64,000 nucleotides of DNA, from contig CM030937.1 of assembly GCA_018136815.1 (NCBI GenBank), positions 3,647,820-3,711,819 of the forward strand, in the 5' to 3' direction. The notes beneath the pieces are model-generated. The model searched no databases, was not told where the DNA came from, and saw only the letters and a program-made list of their open reading frames with translations. The stretch is from Isochrysis galbana (Eukaryota > Haptophyta > Isochrysidales > Isochrysidaceae). Below are positions 10,992 to 22,200 of the stretch, in pieces (the first letter of the stretch is position 1; every line of letters starts with the position of its first letter). The position numbers were made by a program, and so were the translations under genes.

Positions 10992-11070
10992 CTGGCGCTC
11001 GCGGAGAGTCCCGGGGGCGGGGGGGGGGAGAGGGGCCTACATAGTTTCTTCTAAGAGACCTCGGGTTGCG
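10992..11070. promoter_or_regulatory. Short divergent intergenic region
   Basis: Only 79 bp separate the ATG of the minus-strand gene (10991) and the ATG of the SGNH hydrolase gene (11071). It includes a G-rich run (11018-11034). A shared bidirectional promoter is inferred from the arrangement, and no core element can be named with confidence. Confidence 0.35.
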
Positions 11071-12730
11071 ATGGCCTCCGCCTCGCTGTTGCGCTCCCTT
11101 TGGGGCCAGAGCGAGCTGCTGCTGAACGCAACGCAGGTGCGCTCAGGGGTCGAGTGGGCGGGCTCGGACCTACGGCTCGCCTGCGTCCGGGACGCGCTGA
11201 TCCAGCATAGGCGCCTCTCGATTGGCGCAATCGGCGGCTCGATCACTGCCGGCTCCACGTATGCCGCCGGACGCTTGAGCTCGGGCTTCACGTACCACGA
11301 GAAGGTGCAACTCGCGCTCAACGCACTTTATTGGCCAAAGCCTGCCGATGATCTGACTCGCCCCGCTTCTCATCACCTGCTCAATGGTGGCGTGCCCGGG
11401 ACCGGGCCAACGTACATGGAGCATTGTGTGCACGACCACTTGCCAAAAGACGTCGATCTCGTGTTGCTCGAGTACGCCGTCAACACTGACCATCGACCTG
11501 AAGCTTTCGAGAGGCTCCTACGCAAGCTTCTAGTGCACTCACGGCTCCCAGCAATCATCGTGGTCAACGCTCATAGGTGGCGTGTGATCCGAGGCACAGA
11601 TGGCCGTGTGGACAAGTGCTGGAACAAAAAGTGGTCGGACCATGTGGCTGACTTGGAGCACAATGCAACCCAGTGGGCTGCCCAAACGTGGGGGGAGACC
11701 CCAGGCCTAGTGCCAGGGCGTCCTGATTTAGGCCCTATGCCTCATTTTGCTGGCGAGCTGAACGCGGATGAGGATGCCATCGCTTCCTTATGCCATCATT
11801 ATGATGTCCCGCTCGTCTCCATGCGAGGTTCAATGCTTGCGGCTGTGCGCAGCGNNNNNNNNNNNNNNNNNNNNNNNNNNNNNNNNNNNNNNNNNNNNNN
11901 NNNNNNNNNNNNNNNNNNNNNNNNNNNNNNNNNNNNNNNNNNNNNNNNNNNNNNGTCGCCTACACATTCCTAGCTTCATGAATGATTGTAGGCATCCAAA
12001 TGGTCAAGGTCACACCTTTCTATCACAATCAATTCTCGAGCGCATCATCTCACCACCAGCTGACGGTGGCACAACCATATGTGAGGGCCAGAGATCCTTA
12101 CCGGCTCTTCCGCCACCCTTGTTTGGGGAAGCTGTCTCTTCTTCCTCAACGAGCACCTGCGCAAGAGGATCTGCGCTCTCACACCACACCGTGTGGACCA
12201 AGGGCTTTGTACTCACGGATGAGGGCCGTGGGCCTGGAAAAATGGGATACATGGCACTGAAGCCGGGTGCATCAATGGGGCTGTGTCTACCCGCATCGGA
12301 TCATGTGTCCAACCTATGGCTAGGATACTTAAGATCCTACGAACACATGGGACGGGTAGAGGTGACATGCATGGGTGCTTGCCAATGCTCTCCACTGGTG
12401 ATCGATGGCCATGAGGTTCGTGATGGCGTTTCTGTGACGGACGTCAAGAAGTTGACTCTGAAGCCTGTGGCTCAAGGGGAAGGGGTAATGCTTCAGAAGG
12501 AGTGGCCAACAAATGCGTCAACATGTTGTGCTGTCACTTTGCGTGTCCTCCGGGACAGCACGTCAGGTGAGCACAAATTCAAACTGATGTCGCTCTTGTT
12601 GGGGGGTGCTGACGCTGGGAGCATCCAATTGTTTTCCATGCGAGTGGCGGCTAGTGCAGCAGAGGATGTCGCTCACGGACGGGCAAGGCACAGAAGACGG
12701 TGGCCGGCCAAAGGCCGTGTGCACAAGTGA
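11071..12730 (+). CDS. SGNH/GDSL-type hydrolase, interrupted by an assembly gap
   Basis: The chosen ATG (11071) opens MASASLLRSLWGQSELLLN. Block I is SIGAIGGSITAGSTY with the nucleophile Ser in GGSIT. A later strand reads DVDLVLLEYAVNTD, matching the block III Asn region. After the 100-N gap the sequence reads FMNDCRHPNGQGHTF, the block V Asp/His pair (DxxH). These are the hallmarks of SGNH hydrolases (esterases or acetylhydrolases). The roughly 200 residues after block V form a Cys-containing beta-rich tail, as in some algal and plant members. The frame changes across the gap, so its true length is unknown and it could hide an intron. A secretory or lumenal location is possible, but no clean signal peptide is visible. 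Substrate unknown. Confidence 0.8.
11855..11954. other. Assembly gap (100 N) inside the SGNH hydrolase gene
   Basis: Placeholder run of N. It removes the segment between the central region and block V of the hydrolase. Confidence 0.99.
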
Positions 12731-13560
12731 GACGAGAAACCCAATATGGTGGACGTCATCGATGAGACAAGATGATCTGAGGGCTCACATACAAAATTGG
12801 GGGGTGCCCCAATGCAGAAACTCAGCATCGTTTCCCCCCAATGGCAAGGTGGCAGCTGCCCTCCTCCTCAATTGTTAAAAATACCCCCGACCTCTTATTC
12901 AGTGGTACAGCCGTCAAGATTTGACTCATCCACCTCTCGCTGCAAGGGGGATCTTTTCTGGCAAGGGCAGCAGAATCGGTTTTGCGTTTGCCTTCCCGCG
13001 CGCACGGTAGCATGGCGGCTTTTTGGCAAAGAAAGGAGCTAGAGCTAGACGTCTAAACTCTATCCTTCATAATATTCTTACCGCACATGCGGCCGTGGAA
13101 CCACTACTTTCATGCTTTCACGTGAAACTTTCATGCAACAAAACGTTGCCTACACCCCCACTCCCCCGGCCCTTCCCCCCCCCCCCGCCATATATATGGC
13201 GGCTCCCAAGAGGAGGAAGACCGTGCGGATGCGCGCCGAGTCGCCACCATCGTGAGGAAGACGAGGACGAGGAGAGAGCTGGAGGGTGAGCGAGCAGGGA
13301 AGAGGGAGGCAGGCAGGGGCCTTCTCTCTCTCTGCGGACGATCGGTGGTGGGTCGGGGGGGGGGGGGGGAAGGAGGAGGGAGGGAAAGAGGGAGATCAAT
13401 AGACAGATCACCTGTTTACGTTAGTGTTATCATCATATACTGTAAAAGTCCCCCCGGTCCCAGGGGGTGCCCCAAGGTTCCCGCCCGCACTCCGCGCCCA
13501 GAGTTCCCCCGCGGAAAGAGTGAACGCACGGCGTGCACCTTCATAGTAGAAGAAAAAGTT
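12731..13560. other. Intergenic; includes a repeat shared with 57958-58040
   Basis: The segment 13074-13185 (ACCGCACATGCGGCC, then ACCACTACTTTCA, then ACACCCCCA and a C run) is shared with 57958-58040. In both places an ATG-GCG start follows within 10-100 bp (13196 and 58138), so the repeat could carry promoter-like sequence. The frame at 13196 (MAAPKRRKTVRMRAESPPS) is short and basic. No complete gene seen. Confidence 0.4.
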
Positions 13561-13855
13561 GATATGCGCACGCACGGCGCGCCCGCGGGGGGAACCTATG
13601 CACATCGCGCCGTGCGCATCCACGGCGTGCACATGGGTGATTGCAACTCATCACACCCTTCCCGCGTTCCCGCGAGAGATCTCTCTTATACTGCATGTTT
13701 ACGTAATTGTGAACCACAGAGAAACAAGCTGCTATGCGCACGCACGGCGCGGGGGAACCGATGCACATCCACGGCATGCACATGGGTGATTGCAACTCAT
13801 CACACCCTTCCCGCGAGAGATCTCTCTTATACTGCATGTTTACGTTATTGTGAAC
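13561..13855 (+). repeat. Tandem repeat, two units of about 170 bp
   Basis: Unit 1 starts at 13561 and unit 2 at 13731, each with TATGCGCACGCACGGCGCG, CATGGGTGATTGCAACTCAT and CTGCATGTTTACGT blocks. The same family occurs in reverse orientation as two units at 36786-37126. Self-complementary G/C blocks suggest strong hairpins. Confidence 0.8.
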
Positions 13856-15118
13856 CGGCGTATGCTTCCAGGAAATCGTTTCGCGTTTCCTAGGAGAAGC
13901 ATAGGCGCGCCTTCGACGACGAGAAAGCGGTGCCGGAATTCGACACCGGAGAGGGAGAAAACCAACGTAGCGTAGCCGCGAGTGCGGAGGGGGTTACCGT
14001 CCGGTCCGACGACGGCCGGTCGGTCTGAAGCGTGTTCGATCAAGACGCAAGCGTCGCGGGGCAATGCAGCCAACAGCTCGGTGGTCACAACCGAGGGGCC
14101 GGCTCCCGTGTCGGCGAGAGTCTTGTTAACGGCGAGGGCGGAATCGACGATATAACGAGTAGGGCCCGTGGCAGATTGACGGCAAACGATAAGATCGCGA
14201 ACGTATAGGCAGTGACGCGGGTAGAGGCTAGGCGGCGGCGTCGGAGACAAGCCTCGCCGGTACCTCCCTGGTCACAGAAGCGACGACAGCAGGCTGGTTG
14301 AGAGCAGGCGTGAAACCCGAGGGAACGAAGGCGGCGTGCCGCTGCCTATGGGCAGCAATGACCTCAGCAACGGAGCGGCGAGCAGGGCGGTCGAGGGGAG
14401 GCAGCGGCGGGTGCAAGTCCGGCAAGGCACCCAAGCCCAGGCGAGATGGCGGTGTCGGAAGCAGAGCAAGGCGTTCCTGGCCGGACCAGGTTAGACGCAA
14501 GGCGGCATGCCAGCCCTCCGGCGTGAGCGTGTCCGGAAACGAAACGGAGGCGCACGTCTCTAAGAGAGGAGGCATCGGCACGAACGGCGATGAGGACGAG
14601 GGAGAGGGAGAGGGAGCAAGGATCGGCAACGCCTCCTCCTCCACCGCAGACGAGTGAAGACGGACCTCCCTGACGAATTGGAGTGGCCCATAGGGCCTGA
14701 GGGCAATGAGGAGGGGGCAAGACCGGCGGTAGGCGCGGCGAAGGTGACGACTTCGGAGGTGCTGACGGGCTGAAGCCCGTCAGCAGAGGAAGGCGGGCAG
14801 GCGGGCTTGGGCGAGGGCGAGGACGGCGGCGAGAGCGACATCGAGCGAGCGGCGAGAGGCGAGGGCGAGTGAGAGGAGTGCTGTGGTGGCAGGGGCTGGC
14901 GAGGAGAGGCGAGTTTGTTGGGTACGAGTGTTACGAGAGCGAGAGCGACGAGAGCGACGGATGACGACTGACGACAGGACAACGGACAGAGACACCCAGG
15001 ATCACACCCCGACTCTCGCCCCACGACTTTCTCACATAACTCGACTGAAATCAAAGCCAAACACTCCGATCAGACAACGACGGACGACGATCAAAGGGCG
15101 ATCTGTCGGCGATCTTGT

Positions 15119-15138
15119 CTCGAACGGGAATCGCACCA
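15119..15138 (-). other. tRNA primer-binding site of the LTR element
   Basis: On the plus strand this reads CTCGAACGGGAATCGCACCA, which looks like the 3' end of a tRNA (T-arm end, acceptor strand, CCA). The element's sense strand is therefore complementary to a tRNA 3' end, directly next to the LTR, as expected for a primer site. The related copy has it at about 60549-60564. Confidence 0.7.
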
Positions 15139-15294
15139 TAACGGAAACGAGGGGCAATCTTGCTACGCAGGATTCCAAGAGACCTACCGAATAAGACGAG
15201 AGAAGTGCGATGTGCCTAAGGGGGAGATACGAAGAGGTCGCAAATTAAACCTGATTGCCCCCAGAATCAGATAAAGAAACGCAGGGGAGATAGC

Positions 15295-15951
15295 GGACAA
15301 AAAATTCCGTCCTAGAAACTAGGACCACGTCCTAGAAAATTCTTGGATTTCTAGGACTCTGCCGATCATGCCTCCATTATAGCCTATGGTGAGCTTATGA
15401 GACATCCCATCACCTGAAGCAAACCATCTCCACATCCCATTCAACCTTAGCTCTCCCCATGACCAACTCTGTGGAGCTTGTCTTTGCTTACTTTTGCTAC
15501 CACATTCAGCATGCGGTGCTGCACTCGGGCGTCCGCTCGCACCAGAGGAGTTTTATTTTAGACCTTTTGGAGCAGTAGACTAGCGGATTGGACACTTAGA
15601 TGACAAAACCAAGCTTGGTGGTCACTGAAGGTCTCAAAGAGGGCAGTCAAAGCAACATTTCATCTCCTGGGGACCATGGGTAGAAGAGCTCCCCATTGGG
15701 TGGTATCAGCCATTTCTCCCGTTTCTAGGACAAGCAGCAATTCCGACCAGGTGACCCGCAAACGCGTCACAAAACTTGGTGTTGCTGAGGGAATGGTGCC
15801 TAGGTACACTTGGAACATTTAATGAGGACATGCATGTGGTAACTCAATAGCCAAGGTTTGGGACAAAATAACATGGTATGCTCATGCTCTCACCTAGCAA
15901 AGTCCGTCCTAGTTTCTAGGACTGGTCCTAGAAAGCTGGGTACCTTTATCC
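15295..15951. mobile_element. MITE-like element inserted in an LTR, with a sequenced empty site
   Basis: Comparison with the uninterrupted LTR at 60660-60740 shows an extra 657 bp here, flanked by GATAGC on both sides (15289-15294 and 15952-15957). The empty copy has a single GATAGC at 60715-60720. Element ends read GGACAAAAAATTCCGTCCTAG and, on the opposite strand, GGATAAAGG then CTAGGACC. Both ends carry CTAGAAACTAGGAC palindromes. There is no coding capacity, and the core (15522-15877) recurs at 6798-7159. A non-autonomous DNA transposon is the simplest reading. Confidence 0.75.
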
Positions 15952-16206
15952 GATAGCAAATTAAACCTATTTGCGAGGCGCTTGGGAGGAAGAAAGGTGG
16001 GGAAACTTCCCTTCTCTTTCGAGAGAAAGAGAGAGAGAGGGCGCTCCACAACCCACGATCCCATGCATCCAAGCGAAGCTTTTGACCGAGAACGAGAGAA
16101 AGCAGAGAATTATAACGATAAATGCCGAACGACGAAGAGAAGAGCGAAGCCTAACGAGTGTCGATTCGCGAATGCGACACTCTGACTGTATGGGGATTGT
16201 CCTTAG

Positions 16207-16376
16207 AAGAGAAAGTTGACACGCCGAAGTTTTCTACTCAAGTGCTTCTCATCATTCTGGCCATCGTTGTTGCAGTAGTATTTTTCATTTATATCCGTGG
16301 ATTCATTTTGATATTCTGGCCGAGCCTAACGTACGATGCCGCCCCTTGCAAAGTGAAGTGGCGTGTCGCCTCGTGA
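16207..16376 (+). CDS. Possible last exon of a tail-anchored membrane protein
   Basis: After an acceptor-like TGTCCTTAG (ending 16206) a frame reads KVDTPKFSTQ, then the hydrophobic stretch VLLIILAIVVAVVFFIYI and a short tail that stops at 16374-16376. This looks like the final exon of a small single-pass membrane protein. Only 27 bp upstream lies the LTR edge (16179), so any upstream exons would be on the far side of the retroelement. No homolog recognised. Confidence 0.3.
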
Positions 16377-16539
16377 TCCTGTACTTTTGTACTTTAAAGA
16401 GGGGGTCGAACTTATACCGTCCACATGGGGGTAGTTGCCAAAAAAAATCCAAACCTGAGGTTGCACCCTCTTGTAAGAGTTAATTTTAATTTTATTTTTC
16501 TGGTTCTGGTTCTGTTGTCCGTTGTCCGTTGTCTGTTGC

Positions 16540-16615
16540 GGAGAGAGCGCTTGCGATGGCGATGCTGCTGGCGCTCTCGGCCGCCCTAGTCACCGCGATG
16601 GTGCCAGGACGATAC
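16540..16615 (+). repeat. Duplicated signal-peptide-like start (copy 2)
   Basis: GGAGAGAGCGC and an ATG at 16556 open MAMLLALSAALVTAMVPGR, matching the peptide at 8200-8259. The frame then enters a low-complexity G-rich region with a poly-G run (about 16795-16819), so a real protein is doubtful. Confidence 0.4.
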
Positions 16616-17174
16616 TGTACTTTTATACTGAAACGGGGAGGGGGCGGGTGTAAGGGTAAAAAAAGTGACCTCAGGTTGCACCTGAGGTGGCACCTGCACC
16701 TGCTGAGTTCTGAGTTCTTAGATGGGAAAGGGGAAGGGGGCGAGGGGAGGGAGGAGGGAGGGGCAGGGGCAGGGGGAAGGGTTGATGGAGGGGAGGGGGG
16801 GGGGGGGGGGGGGGGGGGGCAAGCTAGCGGGACCGCCGCACCCAGCACCCGGCAACCTGGCAACCTAGCCACCCTCCTTGTTGTCACTACTAGAGTACAT
16901 ACTTACTGCACCTACAAAACAACTCCTGAGAATCGTTTCGGGTGGGGCCGGGCCAGAAGACGTTTTACGCGGAGCGCTGTTTCTCGCCGCCTGCCTGTCG
17001 GCCGAGTGCTGCGACCCGGCGTGCCCCCCAGCCCCCCGCACCCCACCCACCCGCACCCACCCCTCAACCCCCCACCCCCACCTCCATCCCCGCCTGCTCC
17101 CCTTCCGCCTCTATCTCGCCTTCCCTCCCAACCCCCGTCCGCTTCCGCCGCGTCGAGACCCTTGACCGCGCACG

Positions 17175-19266
17175 ATGACACGCCATCACATCCCTGGGTG
17201 AGAAAGCGCAGACAACCTCTCGCCCCCTCCCACCGCGCCTGCTCGCGCCTCGTCAAGGCTTGGTATTCCCTGGCCTGCAGAGCTTCGCCACCCTTGGCGC
17301 AGCGCGTGCTGCAGGGGCGAGCCATGCTCGTGCTGCGCAGTCTCGTTCTGGCTGTCAGTCGGTCAGTCAGGCGTTTCATCATTCTGTCCGCCTGCCATTC
17401 TGTTAGCTGTTTACGGTCTGTCTATCTGTGGCGGCTGGCCATCGCTTTATCTGACCTCGTACGTATCCAATCTGCCCTGCTCCCCAATCTCAGATACACT
17501 GGCTTCATGCCGGGCAACCAGCACCAGATGGCAAAGACGTTTGGCGCAGCTAGTGAGGCCTGTTTAGCTGAGCGTCAGGCCTCAGGCGATCCGCTGAAAT
17601 GGCGCAAGTTTGTGTCGTACGCGGAGTTTACGCCCGCACACACCCCTGCTGAGGGCCATCACATTCCGGGTTATAGCGGCCACGTCCCGGGTGTGTACTC
17701 AGAGAACTTGTATGCTAAGACTTTCGGCAAGGTCACCTTGCAGGCCGTCTCGGGCAAGTTTCATAAGGGTGTAAAGCAAGACCCCAAGGAGCAGGTGAGG
17801 CGTGGCGCATGTGATGGTTACATTGCTCATAGTTGGGTACATGAAGTCGCCGTAACCACTTGTCCCTCCTTGACTCTGGGTACCGTCTCTTGTTAGCCTC
17901 CTTGCCGTCTGAGCGACCCCTCCCCTCTTCGCACCGCTCGTAGTACAAAAGCTCCATGGATGAGCACTTCGGCGATAACGGCTCACATCCGGGCAAGGCA
18001 ACGGACATCTTGAAGGGTGGCGTGTCGTGGACGGCTGCGTCGCCGTACAACATCAATGAGGGCGAGGACCTCGAGCTCGAGCCCGTCCATCCGTGGCCCC
18101 CGAGTATGGTGCAGATCGCGAGTGGCAAGGAACCAGTCCAGCCTTCCCCATTGCTCAAGAACTTTGAAATGCCCAGCGAGGAGACTGCCGAGCCTGCCAT
18201 GCGGATCTCTCAAAAGCCCGATCCTCACGACCCAACGGACCCCGAGAAGCGCACAAAGACTGTGACAGAGGGCAACTACCAGATCCCCGGCTACTCCGGT
18301 TTTATCCCAGGCGTGCAGGCCGAGGGCCTGTTCGGGCAAACGTATGCGCGCGTCTCCGCTGCAGCCGATCAGTACCGCGAGCGTCAGGACTCGGGTGAGA
18401 TTAAGCTGAAGCTGGAGCACATGGGTGAGGATGGGATTATCCCATTGAATGGGCCGCCACAGCCACGCCCCCTCACTTCCGCCGAGATGGACACAACCAA
18501 GGTTGATCTTCGTGGTGGGCCGCCGTTTGCCAAGCACGTTCCGGGCTACACTGGGCATGTTCCAGGAATGATGGCCGAGTCGGTGTATGGGAAGACCTAT
18601 GGCCATGCATCCCATATGGTGATGAATGGCGACGTGAAACGATTCAATTGGCGCGTACAGGGGCCGGAGGAGCGCTTTAAGTCCTCTTCCAAGACGGACT
18701 ATCCGGTCTTCGGTCATGTTGCAAAGATCGATGATGGCCACATCACCTATGCGCACGAGAAAAACAATCCAGCAAAAGCGAACTACTTGAAGAACCCACC
18801 GCCAACTACAGACGTGCACATGCCTGGGTATAGCGGCTTTGTGCCTGGAGTCCAGGCCAAGAACATCTTCGGCAGGACAACTCAGGATGCGAGTCGGGCC
18901 GCTCTGGCTGCTGAGAAGCAGCGATTATTGGAGGCGAAGCGCACTAGCTCTGCACCGCTTCCAAACGACAACACGAGTGTCGGGATGTTGCAGTTCAAGC
19001 CGGATGGTTTCCAATATCAGAAGCGCATGCAGGGCGACTGGAATAACGGCATGCTAGGTTCTCGGAATTACTCTGCAGTGAAATTGGAGGAGAAGAACAT
19101 TTGGAAGACGAATGTGCTCTACAAGACATCGGCCAAAGAGGCCCTCAAGGGGCACCAGCCTTGGGATGTGCCAAAGCAGTACGCGAAGGGCATTCCGCCG
19201 AACTACGAGAACATGGACCATGCCCTGAGGCATAAGTCTGTCTACCTAGGCTTTGCCGGCAACTGA
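17175..19266 (+). CDS. CIMIP2/FAM166-like ciliary microtubule inner protein
   Basis: Exons 17175-17197, 17494-17794 and 17944-19266 give 548 residues. The 23-nt first exon encodes MTRHHIPG, and splicing after the GG joins it in frame to YTGFMPGNQHQMAKTFG, recreating the family motif. Donors are GTGAGA and GTGAGG, acceptors CTCAG and CGTAG. At least five copies of the PGYxGxxPG motif are present (HIPGYTGFMPG, HIPGYSGHVPG, QIPGYSGFIPG, HVPGYTGHVPG, HMPGYSGFVPG), most followed by an FGxTY-like segment. This is the signature of FAM166/CIMIP2 proteins, which lie inside doublet microtubules of motile cilia and flagella. The protein should be a structural axoneme component. The long frame upstream of 17175 is a G-rich artefact. 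The gene indicates that the organism makes flagella. Confidence 0.88.
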
Positions 19267-19699
19267 TCCGTGTAGAGGATCACTCACACGCAGCGACCAT
19301 CAATCTGTGAACTCGGAGCAGTTTTTGCATCGCTCAACTGCATGCAGAGATTTTCCGGTACCGGCCTACTTTTCACAGCTTTGAGCAAGGTACACACGAC
19401 TTGAGGGCGGTGCAGGCACGGATGTTGGCGAGCGCTGCTAGTAGCTGTGCGTTTGTGGGTATGTATGCGTACACACGACGTGACCGATGACATCTCAACG
19501 CTTGCTATGGGCTTTATCGCAACTCCTGCTAAACGGGCTTCTCGTCGTGTGTATCGACGTCAAGTCTGCCTTGATTGAGGCGACACTCAGTCCGCATTTG
19601 GCTGTCCTTCCACTATGTGACCATTTGTGCTAATCTTTCTACAACACTCTCCTAGTCATTTATTCCAACCTACTTTCCTACTTTTATTGAACTATCGTT
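19267..19699. other. Intergenic, no gene seen
   Basis: 3' flank of the CIMIP2-like gene. No supported frame or RNA gene. The last 18 bases (19682-19699, TTTTATTGAACTATCGTT) recur at 22986-23003. Confidence 0.5.
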
Positions 19700-20345
19700 C
19701 AACTAAGTTGATACGTGCTTCGCCCATGGGGGGGCGCGAGCCCCCCCCCCCCCTCTCTCCACTCCTCCCTTGCCATGGGGAAGGAACCACCCATCCTCCT
19801 AGCATGCCTGATGGCTTGCCAGAAGGAGACTGCCCTGCTGACCCACTCTCTTCCCCACAGGCTCGGCGCCTGGTTCGCTCGTCCTGGCCCGGCGTGGCCA
19901 GCACATTGCTCCAACCCCTCCTCCCCCGCTGTTCGACAGGCAGACCGGTGCAGCGTGGGGGCCCCTGAGGCTCAGGAGCGCTAGCGAGGGAGAGGCAGGG
20001 GAGGCCAGGGCCCAGCCCCAGCCTCCTCTACCCCCTGAGCTGGCCTACCGGAGCCTCCAGGGGTCGCCAATGGCCAATGGGCAGATGCAGGCCTGCCGCA
20101 GGCGCGCCATCGCGCGTGCCGCAAGAGAAGGGGGAGAGAGCGCGGAGAAGGGGGTGTGGGCGGAGCGAGAGCTCCGCTCACCAAAAAAAAAGTTAAGTCT
20201 CGCGCACCTGTTTACAGGATAACTCGGGACTGAGGACGCCGCCAGTCCGGGAGGCGTAGGAGGAAGGGGGGACAGTTCACCGGGGGGGGGGGCACCGGAC
20301 CATATCTAAGCCCTTCACCCCAATCCCCCTAGTAGTTAGTGCACG

Positions 20346-22200
20346 TCCAACTAAGTTTATACTTAGTTCGCCCATGGGGGGGCACGAGGCACGAGCCCCC
20401 CTCTCTCTCCACTCCTCCCCTGCCATGGGGGAGGAACCACTCACTCTCCTGGCACGCCTGATGGCTTGCCAGGAGCACACAGCCCTGCTGACTCATTCCT
20501 CTCCCCACAGGCCCGCCTGACTCGCCCGCCCTGGCCCGTCGTGGCCTGCCCATCCCTCTGACCAGCCCCTCCTCCCCCTGGGCCCCCCTGATCAGGACCC
20601 CCCAGCCAGCTCCAGTCGACTGGCAGGGGCTCGAGAGCCAGCGAGGGAGAGGCAGGAGGGGCCAGAGCCATGTCCCCACCTCACCTGCCCCCTAAGCTGC
20701 GCTCCCAGGCCCCTGCCGGCCTCTTGGGGACCTGAAGAGGGGCCGCAGGCGCGCGCCATGGCCAAAGCCGCAGGGAAGAGAGGCGAGGAGGAAGAGGGAA
20801 GAGAGAGGGGAGGGGGGAGTGGCAGCTCTCCCCTCCGGCGTTTACGTGTCTTCTCGCCCCGTTTGGGTAAGAGAAGACGGGGGCACCAGATTCAGGATGG
20901 AAGGGCCGCGGCTCGCCGCGGCCACTCGCTTCGGCGAGGAGAGATTAGCGCTTCTGGGCTCCTATTCACGATTCACGAGTGCCTCCCCCCCCCCTGCGTT
21001 GCTTTTACCCGAAAGGGGTTTTCCCCCAGCGTGGACTCGAGGAGAGGACGTGCTGGGGTGCGCGGGGGCGGTGCGTGCACCGGGGGGAGGACAAATATCG
21101 AGGGGAGGGGGCAGTGCCCCCTCCCCCCGGTAGCACTCGGACACCTGGCTCGTCAGGCATGGCGGGACTCCGGGACGGAAATAATCTAACTGAGCATTAG
21201 TACCACTACTCTCACTAGCCCGGTACCAACACGACAACCCTCAGCGCACCTGCCCGTACGCCTCGGCGCATGTTGCTGCCACAGATACATACACGTATGC
21301 ACCCCTCCACATCTCCCCCCTCGCAGACCCCCGGCTCCCATTCTAACCCCCCACAAGTTAAAATGAGGGAAAACCCATTGAGGCGGACCGACCTACGTCG
21401 GGCGACTCTCCGGGAAAAAGCACCAGGGGGGGGGGGGGGGAACTCTCTAAACCAATAGAAGAACGGCCCTTACCAGCTCGCGCCGTGAGCGGTCCTCGAG
21501 AAATAAGTGACGGCGACTCGAGTAGCCTGCGCCACCTGGGATACTCTCCTCGCCATTGAGCCTCTCCCTTCTCGTCTCCCTCCTGTCGCCAGCCGCCCCT
21601 CACCCGTTTGCTAACGCAAACGGGGCCCGTTTCTCACTACACTCCATCGGGGGGGGTGCAAAACCCCCCCTCTCCCTCTCTCCACTCTCACACTCTCACC
21701 CATCGTTGTCCCTGCGGCGCGTCGCCATGCGGCGCGCCCTGGCTTGCTCTCAGGGGTCCTTTGGGGGCTCCCAGGGGGCCAGCAAGGGCAGCTCAGGGGG
21801 CAGTGGAGGCTGGGGCTCAGCCCCTGGCCCCCCCTGCCTCTCCCACGCTCGCCTCGCTGGCCATGGGAGCCGCCAGAAGTCCCCTGTATGCCTGGCGACC
21901 AGGGACAGGGGGGGAGTCAGCTCGAGGGCAGGCCCAGCGCGGGCGTGGGAGTGCAGCTCGCGGCCCGCGCCCACGAAGGGTCTGGGCAGGAATGATGAGT
22001 GCCCTGCCCCTGCCAAAGGGCAGGGGCTGGGGTTGAATGTACGGGCCACCCCCGGGGGGTGTCCGCAATGGAGAGGGGGGGGCGCGAGGCCCCCATTGAC
22101 CCCCACTTATAAAAGTAGGTTGGGACTCCGGGACGACGGAAAAGTTGTGTCCAATTAGCTAGTGGGGTTGGCTAGGATATAACATTAATTATTTTATTTA
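20346..22200 (+). mobile_element. Nested GC-rich retroposed repeat with 16-bp flanking duplication
   Basis: TAGTAGTTAGTGCACG occurs at 20330-20345 and 22201-22216. The left end (CCAACTAAGTTTATACTTAG, then TTCGCCCATGGGGGG) and the right end (AATTAGCTAGTGGGGTTGGC onward, then TATAGTAGT) match both ends of the element at 50213-51270. The middle is longer and seems to hold parts of two copies (break near 21190-21340). Long frames inside are G/C-run artefacts. Confidence 0.65.
22041..22120 (+). repeat. Arm 1 of an inverted repeat pair
   Basis: The stretch from GGGTGTCCGCAATGGAGAGG to CCCACTTATAAAAGTAGG is the reverse complement of 23027-23110. A third piece lies at 30876-30915. Confidence 0.7.

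Larger units (their letters stand above)
13865..16179 (-). mobile_element. LTR retrotransposon, minus strand: LTR, primer site, gag, protease; broken fossil
   Basis: Read on the minus strand, an LTR starts TGTCGCATTCG at 16179 and ends near 15139. A tRNA-complementary primer site follows at 15138-15119. A gag-like proline/serine-rich frame starts at about 15060 (MALISVELCEKVVG). An aspartic protease (14250-13865) has ADTGAGPSVV as active site and LLLGNAKRF near its end. No reverse transcriptase or second LTR follows, so the copy is broken. The LTR is about 378 bp once the MITE inside it (15295-15951 with its duplicated site) is discounted, close to the 374 bp of the related LTR at 60565-60938. 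Superfamily uncertain. Confidence 0.75.

Noticed and set aside
15119-15138. tRNA gene
   Set aside because: Only the 3' 20 bases resemble a tRNA. The position directly beside an LTR shows it is a primer-binding site.
16529-17493. Long in-frame extension upstream of the CIMIP2-like exon 2
   Set aside because: Low-complexity Gly/Pro run through poly-G and C-rich DNA. The 17175-17197 exon gives a proper motif and start.
17983-18819. A 278-codon minus-strand frame
   Set aside because: Antisense shadow of the CIMIP2-like exon 3, which has five family motifs on the plus strand.
19692-22106. Many frames of 60-200 codons in the GC-rich block
   Set aside because: They overlap in all frames over repeats that recur at 50213-51270, and none is conserved between the copies as protein.
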